Source of the DNA: WRGT01 sp964450405
GTDB lineage: Bacteria; Spirochaetota; UBA4802; UBA5550
Length of the DNA stretch: 64,000 bases
Assembly: GCA_964450405.1 (NCBI GenBank)
Contig: CAYVCQ010000002.1
Location: 310,001-374,000, forward strand
Direction of reading: 5' to 3'
A program made the translations under genes and the position numbers. Below, one piece after another: positions 42,063-52,304 of the stretch. Position 1 is the stretch's first letter. Every line of letters starts with the position of its first letter. A model generated the notes under the pieces. The model was not told the origin of the DNA. It saw only the letters and a program-made list of their open reading frames with translations, and ran no database searches.

Positions 42063-43508
42063 TCAGATTGTATAATTATACTCCGGTACAAATCTCTTAA
42101 TAAACTCTCTCACTTCAGGAGCGTCCATATAGGGAACTTTTTCTTTTACTGATTCAATCAGCATATCAAAATCAATTTTTGACATTACATGATTATCATT
42201 ATTCAACATTAGTATCTTGTTATTGCCGGTTTTAATCATCTCTCCCTTATTATAAAAGAGTTCTTCATAAAGCTTCTCCCCGGGTCTTAAACCTGTATAT
42301 TCGATCTTTATATCTCTTCCAGGTGTATATCCGTAGATCTCAATCATTCTCTCAGCGATATCTGATATTTTATACTGCGCCCCCATATCAAGAACAAAAA
42401 TTTCACCGCCAGTTGAAATCGCGGCGGAGTTGATCACAAGGAGTGACGCCTCAGGTATGCTCATAAAGTATCTGGTAATATCAGGATGAGTTACTGTAAC
42501 AGGCCCACCCTTCTCGATCTGATCTCTGAAAAGCGGAATAACTGATCCCCTGCTTCCAAGAACATTACCAAATCTTACAGCCGCAGCATTCAATCCTTTA
42601 ATATGCTTATAATAAGATGTAAGAATTTCAGTGATACGTTTAGTGGCTCCCATAACATTAGTTGGTCTTACAGCTTTATCCGTAGAGATAAGTACAAATT
42701 TCTGAACATTGTACTTTGATGATATATCAAGTATATTGTTTGTTCCAAGTACATTGTTCTGCAGTGCTTCTATCTCATTGAATTCCATTAAAGGAACATG
42801 CTTATGGGCTGCAGCGTGAAAAACAATATCAGGTTTATCTATGTCGAACAGGCGCTCAAGAAGTCTATAATCTTTTACATCTGCAATACGATAAACAACA
42901 TCCGGTACGGGATTTTTCATCATACGGACAAAGTCATCCATACTTCTTTTTAAATTGTAGATGGAATTTTCACCTCGCCCTACTGCAATGATCTTTCCAA
43001 CATTAAATTTAAGAAGCTGCTTGCATATTTCAGATCCGATACTTCCGCCGGCTCCTGTAATCAGAACTGTTTTACCTGAAAAATACTTTTCCATTAGATC
43101 AAGTTCAATAGAAAATTCATCACGATCTAGAAGTTCGGAATATGAGAACTCTCTTAATGAAGGAAATATTGGTACTGAATCAAAAAATTTCTCAGCTGAC
43201 GGAACAAAGGAAAGATTAATATTTCTATCAAATGCCAGAACAGTGGAGACTATCTTATTTATAAAAGAAGAAGAGGCTGAGGGTATACATATCATCACAT
43301 CTGAAATTTCAAGTTCACCACAAACTTTCCCGATAGATGTTGTAGGTCCGTATACTGATACATCAGAGATAAATCCGCCGACTTTAGAGAGATCATCATC
43401 GATAAAACCAGCTATTGCATTACCAAGTCCCCTCTGACGAAGATCTCCAGCAAGAGCTAAACCAGCCTCTCCTGCGCCGACTATAAGTATTCTGTTAAGT
43501 TTCTTCAT
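42063..43508 (-). CDS. CapD/WbpM-type UDP-N-acetylhexosamine 4,6-dehydratase, without membrane helices
   Basis: The product is a 481-aa protein. The N-terminal third is a CoA-binding-like Rossmann domain (RILIVGAGEAGLALAGDL); the C-terminal part is an extended SDR domain (VLITGAGGSIGSEICKQLL) with STDKAVRPTNVMGATKR, the WbpM/CapD active-site segment with Met in place of the usual Tyr. Full-length relatives have about 600 residues and four N-terminal transmembrane helices, absent here. It would make UDP-4-keto-6-deoxy-GlcNAc for the next aminotransferase (43627-44775). The ATG at 43508 is the likely start. Confidence 0.88.
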   Translation of the reverse strand: MKKLNRILIVGAGEAGLALAGDLRQRGLGNAIAGFIDDDLSKVGGFISDVSVYGPTTSIGKVCGELEISDVMICIPSASSSFINKIVSTVLAFDRNINLSFVPSAEKFFDSVPIFPSLREFSYSELLDRDEFSIELDLMEKYFSGKTVLITGAGGSIGSEICKQLLKFNVGKIIAVGRGENSIYNLKRSMDDFVRMMKNPVPDVVYRIADVKDYRLLERLFDIDKPDIVFHAAAHKHVPLMEFNEIEALQNNVLGTNNILDISSKYNVQKFVLISTDKAVRPTNVMGATKRITEILTSYYKHIKGLNAAAVRFGNVLGSRGSVIPLFRDQIEKGGPVTVTHPDITRYFMSIPEASLLVINSAAISTGGEIFVLDMGAQYKISDIAERMIEIYGYTPGRDIKIEYTGLRPGEKLYEELFYNKGEMIKTGNNKILMLNNDNHVMSKIDFDMLIESVKEKVPYMDAPEVREFIKRFVPEYNYTI

Positions 43509-43577
43509 ATATGTGATAATCCCGTTTTCGACTATATTTTCTGGAAATTTAAAAACTCAAGTCAGCTATACCCCTCG

Positions 43578-43600
43578 GCCCCCGCACCCCCGGAGGGGGC
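43578..43600. repeat. GC-rich hairpin between two glycan genes
   Basis: GCCCCC (43578-43583) and GGGGGC (43595-43600), with an alternative CCCCC/GGGGG pairing nearer the loop, form a very GC-rich stem in AT-rich DNA. It lies between the dehydratase and aminotransferase genes. It resembles short GC palindromes dispersed in many genomes; no function is assigned. Confidence 0.5.
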
Positions 43601-43626
43601 TGTTTGGTGTAATAACTCAGTTTAGT

Positions 43627-44775
43627 CTACCTTTTATTTTTCGCAAGAACATCCAGAATATTTTCAATAACATAATCTGTTTCCGCTTCATTCATCCCCG
43701 GATAAATAGGGAGTGATACTTCCCGCGAAAATATATCCTCACAACCGGGAAAATCTGTTTCTGTATATCCTGAATTTTTAAACACTGAAAATCTATACAT
43801 CGGGATATAATGAACACTTGTTCCAATACCACGATTTTTCAACTCAATTATAAATTCATCTCTGCTTATAAGCAGTTTATCAGGCTTAAGTCTCAGCGGA
43901 TAAAGGTGCCATGCACACTCAATATTATCTCTCACCTTCCATAAATCAAGTATATCGTTTTTGCTGAATGCATTGTTATATTTTAAAGCAATTGCCCTTC
44001 TTTGAAGATTCATTTCGTCACTCTTCTTCAGCTGTTCAACTCCTATTGCCGATGCAATATCGGTGATATTATATTTATATCCCGCCTCCGAAACATCATA
44101 TTCCCATGACCCTTTATCAGAATACCTGTTCCATGCATCTTTTGTGATACCGTGCAGCCGGAGTCTCCTCATTCTCTCTGCCCATTCAACATTTGCCGTG
44201 GTAATCATCCCCCCTTCACCGGTGGTGAGAGTTTTTGTTGCATAAAAACTGAAGCAAGTGATATCACTTACCGTACCAATCATTTTACCTTTGTATAACG
44301 TAGGCAGAGCGTGAGCAGCGTCTTCAATAACAATGAGTTTATGTTTACGGGCAATAGCAATAATGGCATCCATATCACAGGACTCACCACCGTAATGAAC
44401 CGAAATTATTGCTCTTGTTTTTTGAGTAATCTTTTTTTCAATCTCTAACGGATCTATAAGGAAACTGTCCCTGATCACATCACAAAGCACAGGTACAGCG
44501 CCGGAGTATGTGATAACCTCCCACGTTGCAATGAAAGTCATAGCGGGAATAATAACCTCATCACCAGCCTTTATATTCAAAGCTTTAAGAGCAAGATGAA
44601 GTGCCGATGTACAGGAATTAACAGCAATTGAATTTGGTGCACCGGTATACTTTGAAAACTCACGTTCAAACTCGAAGGTCTTCTCCCCCATTGTGAGCCA
44701 TCCGCTACGGATAACTTCAGATGCGGCATTGATCTCTTCATCGCTGAGATTTGCTTTATGGAAAGGTATTTTCAT
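43627..44775 (-). CDS. DegT/DnrJ/EryC1-type sugar aminotransferase
   Basis: The product is a 382-aa PLP-dependent enzyme. The catalytic Lys lies in CFSFYATKTLTTGEGGM. The N-terminus (IPFHKANLSDEEINAASEVIRSGWLTMG) and VIEDAAHALPTLYKG are typical of enzymes that aminate 4-keto-6-deoxy-hexoses such as PglE, WbpE and ArnB. Following the CapD-type dehydratase gene, it most likely makes a UDP-4-amino-4,6-dideoxy sugar (bacillosamine or related); the exact product cannot be read from sequence alone. Confidence 0.92.
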   Translation of the reverse strand: MKIPFHKANLSDEEINAASEVIRSGWLTMGEKTFEFEREFSKYTGAPNSIAVNSCTSALHLALKALNIKAGDEVIIPAMTFIATWEVITYSGAVPVLCDVIRDSFLIDPLEIEKKITQKTRAIISVHYGGESCDMDAIIAIARKHKLIVIEDAAHALPTLYKGKMIGTVSDITCFSFYATKTLTTGEGGMITTANVEWAERMRRLRLHGITKDAWNRYSDKGSWEYDVSEAGYKYNITDIASAIGVEQLKKSDEMNLQRRAIALKYNNAFSKNDILDLWKVRDNIECAWHLYPLRLKPDKLLISRDEFIIELKNRGIGTSVHYIPMYRFSVFKNSGYTETDFPGCEDIFSREVSLPIYPGMNEAETDYVIENILDVLAKNKR

Positions 44776-44992
44776 ATGGGTATTCTCTAGTGTTTATTTT
44801 AATTATCGTCAAGTTTTAATTTTTAATCAATGTATTTAGAAAGTAGTAAAGAGTTTAAACTTATTTGATTCGGGGAGAAGAATACGCCACATTAATGAAC
44901 AGAAATTGACAGATGAGAATAAAGAAAATTTTCTTCAAATATAATCAATTCTCCTGGCCAGATTATTTACAGAAAGAACGATTCATCTCCTT

Positions 44993-45991
44993 TTATAAAT
45001 ATTCTTTAACGGAAGAGATTACATCCTCTACAGAAATATCCTTCATGCATTTGTAAGCATTATCACATTTTATTAATACTTTATTTTCTATACAGGGAGA
45101 GCAGTTCAGACTTTTATAAATGGTCTGAAATTTCAGATTACCGTTAAATGGAATTCTATCATGAGGATTTACCGGGCCAAATAATGCAACTACCGGAGTA
45201 TTTAAACAATATGAAATATGAAAAAAGAATGTATCCATTGAAATAACCGCTGAGGCATTATCTATCAGATAAAGCAGTTCTTTAAAACTAGTTTTATTGA
45301 CCAGGTCAACAACTCCGTCAATTTCATGATGATCTTTATTTATGCCGGCAACTACAATCTCTTTACCTGTAATTTTTTTTAATGCGGATATAAGATCAGG
45401 AAAATATGGCCATTGCCGGGGATCTTTTTCAAGATACTGAGCATATATATCTAAAAGAATAAATTCATTCTTTTTTATACTGCTTTTTTCAAGCAGATCA
45501 CTTTTAAAATCTAAATCAATTGAATAATCTTTAGATACAGGAATTTTCAGATACTCCAGCACTTTCTTTACTTCATCAAATTTGTGAAGATTTTCCCTGT
45601 TATAAATTTTTCTGCTGGAAGGGAGTAGAAAATATAATACATCTCGGATAAGATTAGGATGAATCTGAATAAATAGATCATACTTTTCTAATTTAAAAAG
45701 TGAAAAAATCTTAAAGTAACTGAAAATAAAAAACTTAATCATCCCTTTTATGGAAAATTCCATATCAAATGTTTTAATGGAGTCAATATTCCGGTTATAA
45801 ATAAGAAGATTGTTTGATATTTTGTTGAATGTCATTACTGTTATATGAATATCTTTATTGGCTTTTTTTAATGAAGCCAGAAGAGGGAAGCACATAATCT
45901 GGTCACCGAGGCCTTGAGGCAGATCAATAACTACTTTCTTTATATCCCCATCTTTCCAATTAACCCAGAGTTTTTTGCTAAATAAATTCAT
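44993..45991 (-). CDS. GT9 (heptosyltransferase-type) glycosyltransferase
   Basis: The product is a 332-aa protein of the glycosyltransferase 9 family. The N-terminal IDLPQGLGDQIMCFPLLASL is the typical acceptor-side GxGDxxxxxPxL motif. AVISMDTFFFHISYCLNTPVVALFGP is the donor-side motif. GT9 enzymes add heptose to lipopolysaccharide core. Its position before hldE and gmhA, which make ADP-heptose, supports this. Cysteines in CSPCIENKVLIKCDNAYKC near the C-terminus are common in the family. Confidence 0.88.
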   Translation of the reverse strand: MNLFSKKLWVNWKDGDIKKVVIDLPQGLGDQIMCFPLLASLKKANKDIHITVMTFNKISNNLLIYNRNIDSIKTFDMEFSIKGMIKFFIFSYFKIFSLFKLEKYDLFIQIHPNLIRDVLYFLLPSSRKIYNRENLHKFDEVKKVLEYLKIPVSKDYSIDLDFKSDLLEKSSIKKNEFILLDIYAQYLEKDPRQWPYFPDLISALKKITGKEIVVAGINKDHHEIDGVVDLVNKTSFKELLYLIDNASAVISMDTFFFHISYCLNTPVVALFGPVNPHDRIPFNGNLKFQTIYKSLNCSPCIENKVLIKCDNAYKCMKDISVEDVISSVKEYL

Positions 45992-46067
45992 CAGTTAAAT
46001 ACCTTGCAGAATATATATGTCAGGATATTCATCAAACGTAAAATCAATTTGTAGCGTTTTATCACTG

Positions 46068-47474
46068 TTACTTTCGCAGCTTACTGATTATTTTAGATGT
46101 TGAATACCCTTCAACAAAATCTATCAATACAACTTCATCAGCATATTCTCTACCGACAACATTCTCAACGGTGTAATCTCCACCCTTGACCAGAAAATGA
46201 GGCCTGACTTTTTCTATCAACGATAGAGGAGTATCTTCATCAAACTTTACGATGTAATCGATTGATGTAAGTCCCGACAGTACAGCTGCACGGTCATCCT
46301 CCTTATTCACAGGACGCCCCTCGCCTTTAATTCTTCTTACAGAATCATCTGTATTCAACCCCAGGATCAAAATGTCGCCAAGCTCCCTGGCTTTCTCCAG
46401 ATACTTGACATGCCCTATATGCAGAATATCAAAACATCCATTGGTAAAAACAATCCGTTTCTGATCACTTTTAAGACTATCAATTACCATCGGTAAATTC
46501 TCAAAGTTGATAATTTTATTATATGACTGACGCAAATCTCTGAATAGATCAACTTTTTTTATCGGCACTGTGCCGAGCTTACCGACAACTATTCCCGCTG
46601 CGATATTTGCAAATTCAACAGCATCTCTCAATTTATAATTTGAAGCAATCCCTACAGCTAACGCGGCAATTACAGTATCCCCTGCACCGGAAACATCATA
46701 AACCTCTTTTGCAAATGTCGGAAAGTGCTCAATCTCATCTCCATCAAAGAGTGTCATCCCTTTTTCAGAACGTGTTACCAGCAGATTTTTGAATTCGGAA
46801 TTTGTAAACACCCCTGGGATACATTTCTCAATAGATACATCGTCATTTGGAACATTTTCACCTAAAAATTCATTAAGCTCTTTCATGTTCGGTGTTACCA
46901 GAGTTGCACCGCTGTATTTTTTCCATTCCTTCCCTTTAGGATCAACAATTACCGGAATGTTATGCTCTTTTGCTTTAGCGATTATATATCTGCATAAATC
47001 TTCCGAGCAAACCCCTTTATTGTAATCGGAAATCACAACTACATCAAAATCTGCAATACATTCACTTATTGAGATTTTAATTTTACTTTTCAAATCATCA
47101 GTTATTGTTTCAGGTATTTCATAATCGAGTCTCATCATCTGCTGCTTATTCCCGATGACACGGACCTTTGTTATTGTTGGAGAATTTACTTTAAATAATA
47201 GATGTTTTATCGAATTCTGATTGAGCACCTCAGCAAGCTGCTCACCATTATAATCTTCACCGGATACCCCGATCAATAAAACTTCAGCATCAAGTGATGC
47301 AATATTATTTGCAACATTAGCCGCTCCACCGGGAGCTAAGGTCGTTTTTTTGATGTTTACAATCGGGACAGGAGCTTCGGGAGATATTCTGTCAACACTC
47401 CCCCATAGATACTGATCAAGCATAACATCACCAACTACAAGAACTGATACATTCGAGAAATTATATTTTTCCAT
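46068..47474 (-). CDS. hldE: HldE, bifunctional heptose-7-phosphate kinase / heptose-1-phosphate adenylyltransferase
   Basis: The product is a 468-aa fusion. Residues about 1-315 are a PfkB/ribokinase-type kinase (GGAANVANNIASL, catalytic DVSGAGDTVIAALA). Residues about 335-468 are a nucleotidyltransferase with HIGH-type FTNGCFDILHIGHVKYLEKA. The two activities convert heptose-7-P to ADP-heptose together with GmhA and a GmhB phosphatase not seen here. It overlaps gmhA by 14 bp, so expression is coupled. Confidence 0.95.
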   Translation of the reverse strand: MEKYNFSNVSVLVVGDVMLDQYLWGSVDRISPEAPVPIVNIKKTTLAPGGAANVANNIASLDAEVLLIGVSGEDYNGEQLAEVLNQNSIKHLLFKVNSPTITKVRVIGNKQQMMRLDYEIPETITDDLKSKIKISISECIADFDVVVISDYNKGVCSEDLCRYIIAKAKEHNIPVIVDPKGKEWKKYSGATLVTPNMKELNEFLGENVPNDDVSIEKCIPGVFTNSEFKNLLVTRSEKGMTLFDGDEIEHFPTFAKEVYDVSGAGDTVIAALAVGIASNYKLRDAVEFANIAAGIVVGKLGTVPIKKVDLFRDLRQSYNKIINFENLPMVIDSLKSDQKRIVFTNGCFDILHIGHVKYLEKARELGDILILGLNTDDSVRRIKGEGRPVNKEDDRAAVLSGLTSIDYIVKFDEDTPLSLIEKVRPHFLVKGGDYTVENVVGREYADEVVLIDFVEGYSTSKIISKLRK

Positions 47475-48030
47475 TATCCATTAATTCCTTTTCAAAAAGA
47501 TCACATAATAAATGTATGATTAGAATGTGACACTCCTGTACCCTTGCAGTAGTATCAGATGGTATTATCAATTTATAATCCGCGTAATTTTTTAACATTC
47601 CACCATCTTTACCAAGCAGTGCAAATGTTTTACACCCTTTTTTTTCAGCAACTATAAATCCTTCCATAACATTACGGCTATTGCCGGAGGTTGACAAACC
47701 GATAACAATATCACCCTTCTCAGCCAACGATTCTATCTGTCTTGAAAATATCCTTTCATATGAATAATCATTAGCAATAGATGTGATTATTGAAGTGTCC
47801 GTTGTTAGAGCAATTGCAGGATATCCCGGTCTTTCAATTTTATATCTTCCGACAATTTCCGCAGCAAAATGCTGCGAATCAGCAGCACTCCCGCCATTTC
47901 CCATAATTAGTAATTTTTTTCCGTTAAAAAGAGCTCTGTTTATCAGAAGCGATATTTCATTGATAGATTCTTTCAGATTTCCGATTTTTTGGATAACTTC
48001 AATGTGCTCTTTTAAAATTTCATCAATCAT
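47461..48030 (-). CDS. gmhA: GmhA, sedoheptulose-7-phosphate isomerase
   Basis: The product is a 189-aa SIS-domain protein. GNGGSAADSQHFAAEIVGRY is the GmhA signature, followed by ALTTDTSIITSIANDYSYERIFSRQ and LSTSGNSRNVMEG. It converts sedoheptulose-7-P to D-glycero-manno-heptose-7-P, the first step to ADP-heptose. It is the first gene of the gmhA-hldE-GT9 group on the minus strand. The length is normal. Confidence 0.95.
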   Translation of the reverse strand: MIDEILKEHIEVIQKIGNLKESINEISLLINRALFNGKKLLIMGNGGSAADSQHFAAEIVGRYKIERPGYPAIALTTDTSIITSIANDYSYERIFSRQIESLAEKGDIVIGLSTSGNSRNVMEGFIVAEKKGCKTFALLGKDGGMLKNYADYKLIIPSDTTARVQECHILIIHLLCDLFEKELMDNGKI

Positions 48031-48383
48031 TATATAACCGCCATAACAAACTTTTTTAAAACTAAGAATTCTGTCTTGCAGATAAAGTAAAGAAAAAAAA
48101 CAGATATATAGTTTGATTTATCAATTGAGAAACTGTTTATTTCTTTTTGTCAAGGTAAAAGATTGTTCTACAAACAACTTAAGACTAAAGTTATGATAGT
48201 TTCAGGAAAGTAGATGGTAAAATAAAAAAAATTATAATTAATGTAAATATTTTTTATTAATATTTACATTAATCAGACAAAGATTGTAATAACCATTATG
48301 CTGGAATTGTCCCTTTGTCCATACAACTCCAGCACTTGCAATTTGCTAAAGAACAAATAAATGCCAAAAGATATAGCTATAGA
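48031..48383. other. Divergent intergenic region gmhA/flippase
   Basis: This is an AT-rich divergent promoter region with no small gene. It contains a 13-bp-arm palindrome (separate entry). Confidence 0.6.
48238..48272. promoter_or_regulatory. 13-bp-arm palindrome in divergent promoter region
   Basis: TTAATGTAAATAT (48238-48250) and ATATTTACATTAA (48260-48272) are perfect inverted arms around 9 bases. It lies between divergent genes, so an operator is more likely than a terminator. Confidence 0.4.
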
Positions 48384-49805
48384 ATGAAAAATATTAAGAA
48401 ATCCTTTTTTTTAAATTCTCTCTTTTTAACTATTTCAACAATATTAGAAAAATTCTTTTTTTTCTTCATAAACATTATTATTGCCCGTTACTTGAGCAGA
48501 GAACATTTTGGTGAATATACCACAGCTCTGGCATTCGGCACCTTCTTTTCAGTTTTTGCGAACATGGGAATCGGCGCCTCCTCAATCCGCGCAATAAACT
48601 TTTATAAAGATGATATTGATGAAAGCTATACAAGTACAATAGTGTTGAAAGTTTTATTATCTTCCGCAACATTTCTAACACTACTGGCTGCTATTTTTAT
48701 TACTGATTTTAATAGAAATACAATAATTCTGACTTTAATATTAGGACTGGTTAGAATAATAAATGATTTCCTCACTACTATAAATCAGTTATTTGAAGCA
48801 AAATCCAGATTTATGGTTTCGTCAGTTTATAACTCGCTATTTGCACTTATGTTTCTGGGAGGAACTTATACTGTTATACTTTTAAAAGGAGACTATTTTG
48901 ACATCTCATATACAAGATTGATAATAATAACAGCAATATCATCCGCTGCATTTATTCATTCATTCAAATATTACAGGTTTAAATTTGATTCTAAAAAATT
49001 AAAGAAATTTACAATCGAAACCATACCGTTTTCATTTTCTGTTATATTTTCAAGTATCACAATGAATTTATCTTCATTAATTCTACCGTTAATTCACGGC
49101 ACACTTTATTCTGGAATATATAATAACGCATATATTTTCTTTTTATCATTACTTTTTATCCCGGGGAATTTGAGTAGAGTTCTGATGCCACATCTTTATC
49201 AGAACAAATATAATGAGAATAAAGAATTGTATCAGTTTGCTTACGATACATATTCAAAAATATTTTCAATAATGTCTTTTTATTTTGCCATTATTTTTTT
49301 TATGTATTGCGGCCCGATTATTTCACTAGTGTTCGGGAATAAATATTCTGAATCAGTATACTTACTGCAGATTTTTGCTTTCGCGATTCCATTCGCATTT
49401 AATATATCAGGATATATTATCAGCTCAATTAATAAGCAGATAATCAACTCCAGAATTGATATTGTAATTTCAATAATCAGCATCATCCTGTCATTAGTTC
49501 TGATTAAGTTATTCAAGGCTGATGGTGCGGTTTTGAGCATGGTTATTGTATTTGTTATTTCATATGTAATATCAAACGGATACCTTGTTAAAAATAAATA
49601 TATCAGTTACAGAAAAACAGCAGTAATAAGATTTACATTGCTGATTATTTCTTCCGCCTGTTATGCGGTTAAAATTTATTTATCAGGTTTTCATCAGCAT
49701 ATACTATCGATGTTGATTATTTCGATAATATACTTTATCCTAGTCTCATTAATTGTGGTTGATAAAAATGATATTAAGCTTATAAAAAATATCTTGGAAA
49801 AATAA
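48384..49805 (+). CDS. Wzx-type polysaccharide flippase, copy 1
   Basis: The product is a 473-aa membrane protein with about 12-14 helices, of the MATE/Wzx (MOP) superfamily. The N-terminus FFLNSLFLTISTILEKFFFFFINIIIARYLSREHFGEY (split here between about 6 and 44) is characteristic of O-unit flippases. It would move lipid-linked oligosaccharides across the inner membrane. The frame is open from a TTG at 48315, but the ATG at 48384 gives the standard N-terminus; ribosome-binding sites are poor for both. A second flippase of different sequence lies at 59712. Confidence 0.85.
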   Translation: MKNIKKSFFLNSLFLTISTILEKFFFFFINIIIARYLSREHFGEYTTALAFGTFFSVFANMGIGASSIRAINFYKDDIDESYTSTIVLKVLLSSATFLTLLAAIFITDFNRNTIILTLILGLVRIINDFLTTINQLFEAKSRFMVSSVYNSLFALMFLGGTYTVILLKGDYFDISYTRLIIITAISSAAFIHSFKYYRFKFDSKKLKKFTIETIPFSFSVIFSSITMNLSSLILPLIHGTLYSGIYNNAYIFFLSLLFIPGNLSRVLMPHLYQNKYNENKELYQFAYDTYSKIFSIMSFYFAIIFFMYCGPIISLVFGNKYSESVYLLQIFAFAIPFAFNISGYIISSINKQIINSRIDIVISIISIILSLVLIKLFKADGAVLSMVIVFVISYVISNGYLVKNKYISYRKTAVIRFTLLIISSACYAVKIYLSGFHQHILSMLIISIIYFILVSLIVVDKNDIKLIKNILEK

Positions 49806-49943
49806 AAATACAGATAGTAACAAACAAAGAGAAAGCTGCTTAATACTCTGCAACTTTGTTGACATAAAGCCCATGTTTTGTATTCTTGCTATCAATTAGA
49901 AATTAATCATAGAAATAATGTATCAATTCCCCGGAGTTAAATT

Positions 49944-52004
49944 TTGAAAAAAAATAATTATGAAGATGTTATCAGAGTAAAGAGTTTTTTAGCTTTTTCA
50001 ATAACAGGAATAATACTAATCGCTGTTGGATATGCTCTAAGTTTTATTCCTGATAAGCTTGACACTGAACTCATTAAAAATTTGTACAATCTGCCCCTGG
50101 ATGCTTTCTATCCGGAAAAATCAGAAACCTATCAATATATGATAATTTCCGTATCATTTCCAATATTGTTTTGTCTTTTCTATTTAATCTTATCTAATAA
50201 AATAAATAATTTCAACTTCATGAAATTAAGTAAAATTATTTACCCGACGGAGTTACTATTATTCCTCATCCTGTTTTCAGCTGTAACAATCAAAAAATAT
50301 AAATTCTTCTGGGTTCTTTTTCCAAAATTTAATATTGCTTTAATGATATTAAGTATAATAATTATTCTTACTACAGTTTTTTTATTTAAAGAAAGTACGA
50401 ATAAATCATACAAAATAATAAATATCGGGATATTCATTTTCGGAGTAATTACAGTATTTTTTACTTCATGGCTTTTTATATCAAACAATTACTTTTTTAA
50501 TGAGTATACTATTCACCATTTTGATGCCTACTATTATCCTGTATATGAAGTTCTTAATGGAAAGACTCTTGATGTAGATTTTAATTCGCTATATGGATTT
50601 TATCCATATCTCATGGTATGGATTTTTAAACTATTGGGCGGAATTTCAATGTACAGGTTCAGTATATTTATGGCGATTCTTGTTTTAATAAACTGTGCCT
50701 CAATAGGTTTAGCAATCTGGATAAATGTAAAAAATAAAATAATTGCCTTGATCGGATTCCTTGCATCTATATTTTATTTGTATATTTTTAATTTATCATC
50801 AATTGGAGGATACTTTCTTCAATATTTTCCTCATCGGACGATCTTCCCATCGTTGCTCATTTTAGGATGCTCCATTTGGCTTAATACAAATAATCTGAAT
50901 TATAGAAAAATATTAACTTTTATCGGATATGTGCTTTGTTCAATTTCACTATTGTGGAATATAGATACAGGTTTTGTTGTTGTAGCAGGATGGAGTCTTT
51001 TTCTATTTTACAATGAATCGTTGACATATTCCTTCAACGATAAACAGTTATATTTCCAAGTTTTTAAAATAATTTGGAAAACAACATTATCAACATTGAT
51101 CGCTTTTTTTTCGGTAGTTCTAATAACATATTTGAGAACAGGCCAATTAATAGGCCCAAAAGGAATGATGTCGTCACAGATATTGTTTAAGGGAACCGGT
51201 TTTTATATGCTCCCGATGCCTTTATTTCACCCCTGGTTATTATTGGTGGTAATTTATGCAATAGGATTGGCGAAGTCACTGAGAAATTTGAGTTTTCTGA
51301 GCAATTCGGATAATGAATTTTCAAAACCGAGAAGTTCTATCTATTTTTTACTTTCGATAGCGGGAATAGGATTGTTCTCATATTATCAAGGCAGAAGTCA
51401 TGACATTATTTTCCGCTTTGTAGTTTGGCCTGCAATACTCCTAGTTACAATTTTCGCTGATGAATATTTAACAAAAATAAGCGATCAATCTAAGATTTAT
51501 CAACAAACAGATAGCACTTTTAAAATCAGAGTTAAAACGGATTTGTTAAAACTAGTACTTATAATTGTTGTTTTGTCGACACTATCTGTTTCATTTTTCG
51601 TTCAATCTTATAAAAACAAGTTTATTAATAATCTAATAAGTAAAGATTCAATAATTGATTCTAAAGAGGTTCCTTTTAGGGAAAATTTAAATTTTATTAA
51701 AAAAAACAGTTTAAAAAATGAAAAAATAGACTTGCTGCTATTATATTTTACGGAATATTATTCAATTTTAAATTTGCAAAATCCCATGCCAATAAGCTCA
51801 CAGGTAGACTGGTTTACCAAAGAAGATTATAAAAAAGTCATAAGATGGCTGGAAATAACAGATCATAAATTATTTATTGATAAGGATATATCCTATTTAC
51901 TCACTCAATATATGCCTGAAGAATATTCCAAGGTGATTAGCAGGAGATTCAGGCTTGTTGATACATATAATGATATTAAATGTTATGAGGTTAAAAATAA
52001 ATAA
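49944..52004 (+). CDS. Large polytopic membrane protein, possible GT-C glycosyltransferase
   Basis: The product is a 686-aa protein with about twelve predicted transmembrane helices. A soluble stretch near the middle has FDAYYYPVYEVLNGKTLDVDF and SLYGFYPYLMVW, an acidic residue followed by a YG-x2-P loop, as in several lipid-linked GT-C transferases. The C-terminus is a soluble domain. I do not recognise a named family. The start is a TTG at 49944 with GGAG upstream. Position suggests a role in the surface glycan. Confidence 0.6.
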   Translation: MKKNNYEDVIRVKSFLAFSITGIILIAVGYALSFIPDKLDTELIKNLYNLPLDAFYPEKSETYQYMIISVSFPILFCLFYLILSNKINNFNFMKLSKIIYPTELLLFLILFSAVTIKKYKFFWVLFPKFNIALMILSIIIILTTVFLFKESTNKSYKIINIGIFIFGVITVFFTSWLFISNNYFFNEYTIHHFDAYYYPVYEVLNGKTLDVDFNSLYGFYPYLMVWIFKLLGGISMYRFSIFMAILVLINCASIGLAIWINVKNKIIALIGFLASIFYLYIFNLSSIGGYFLQYFPHRTIFPSLLILGCSIWLNTNNLNYRKILTFIGYVLCSISLLWNIDTGFVVVAGWSLFLFYNESLTYSFNDKQLYFQVFKIIWKTTLSTLIAFFSVVLITYLRTGQLIGPKGMMSSQILFKGTGFYMLPMPLFHPWLLLVVIYAIGLAKSLRNLSFLSNSDNEFSKPRSSIYFLLSIAGIGLFSYYQGRSHDIIFRFVVWPAILLVTIFADEYLTKISDQSKIYQQTDSTFKIRVKTDLLKLVLIIVVLSTLSVSFFVQSYKNKFINNLISKDSIIDSKEVPFRENLNFIKKNSLKNEKIDLLLLYFTEYYSILNLQNPMPISSQVDWFTKEDYKKVIRWLEITDHKLFIDKDISYLLTQYMPEEYSKVISRRFRLVDTYNDIKCYEVKNK

Positions 52005-52090
52005 TTCTCAATTGGAAGAGCTAAAATCTATGATGTCTCCTATATAGTCGTAAAATTTATATGTAACAAAAACTTGAGAGCGGCAATTTC

Positions 52091-52135
52091 GATCCAAGAA
52101 GATGTACAATTCCTGATGATACATCTTCTTGGATC
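52091..52135. terminator. Long stem-loop between convergent genes, probable bidirectional terminator
   Basis: GATCCAAGAAGATGTA (52091-52106) and TACATCTTCTTGGATC (52120-52135) are perfect 16-bp arms with a 13-nt loop, followed by TTTT. The stem lies between the plus-strand GT-C-like gene and the convergent GT4 gene, so it can end both transcripts. Confidence 0.65.
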
Positions 52136-52304
52136 TTTTCCGGAAAATAAGATCAAACTCTTTGGATCATGATCGATTCAATTACACGATTTAATTGATC
52201 AATTTTTATTTTAACCAATGTAGAGCATAACATAATTTCTGGATTAACGTATCTATATATACTGATCTGATTATTCAGAATATTTCGCAATTATTTATAT
52301 AATA

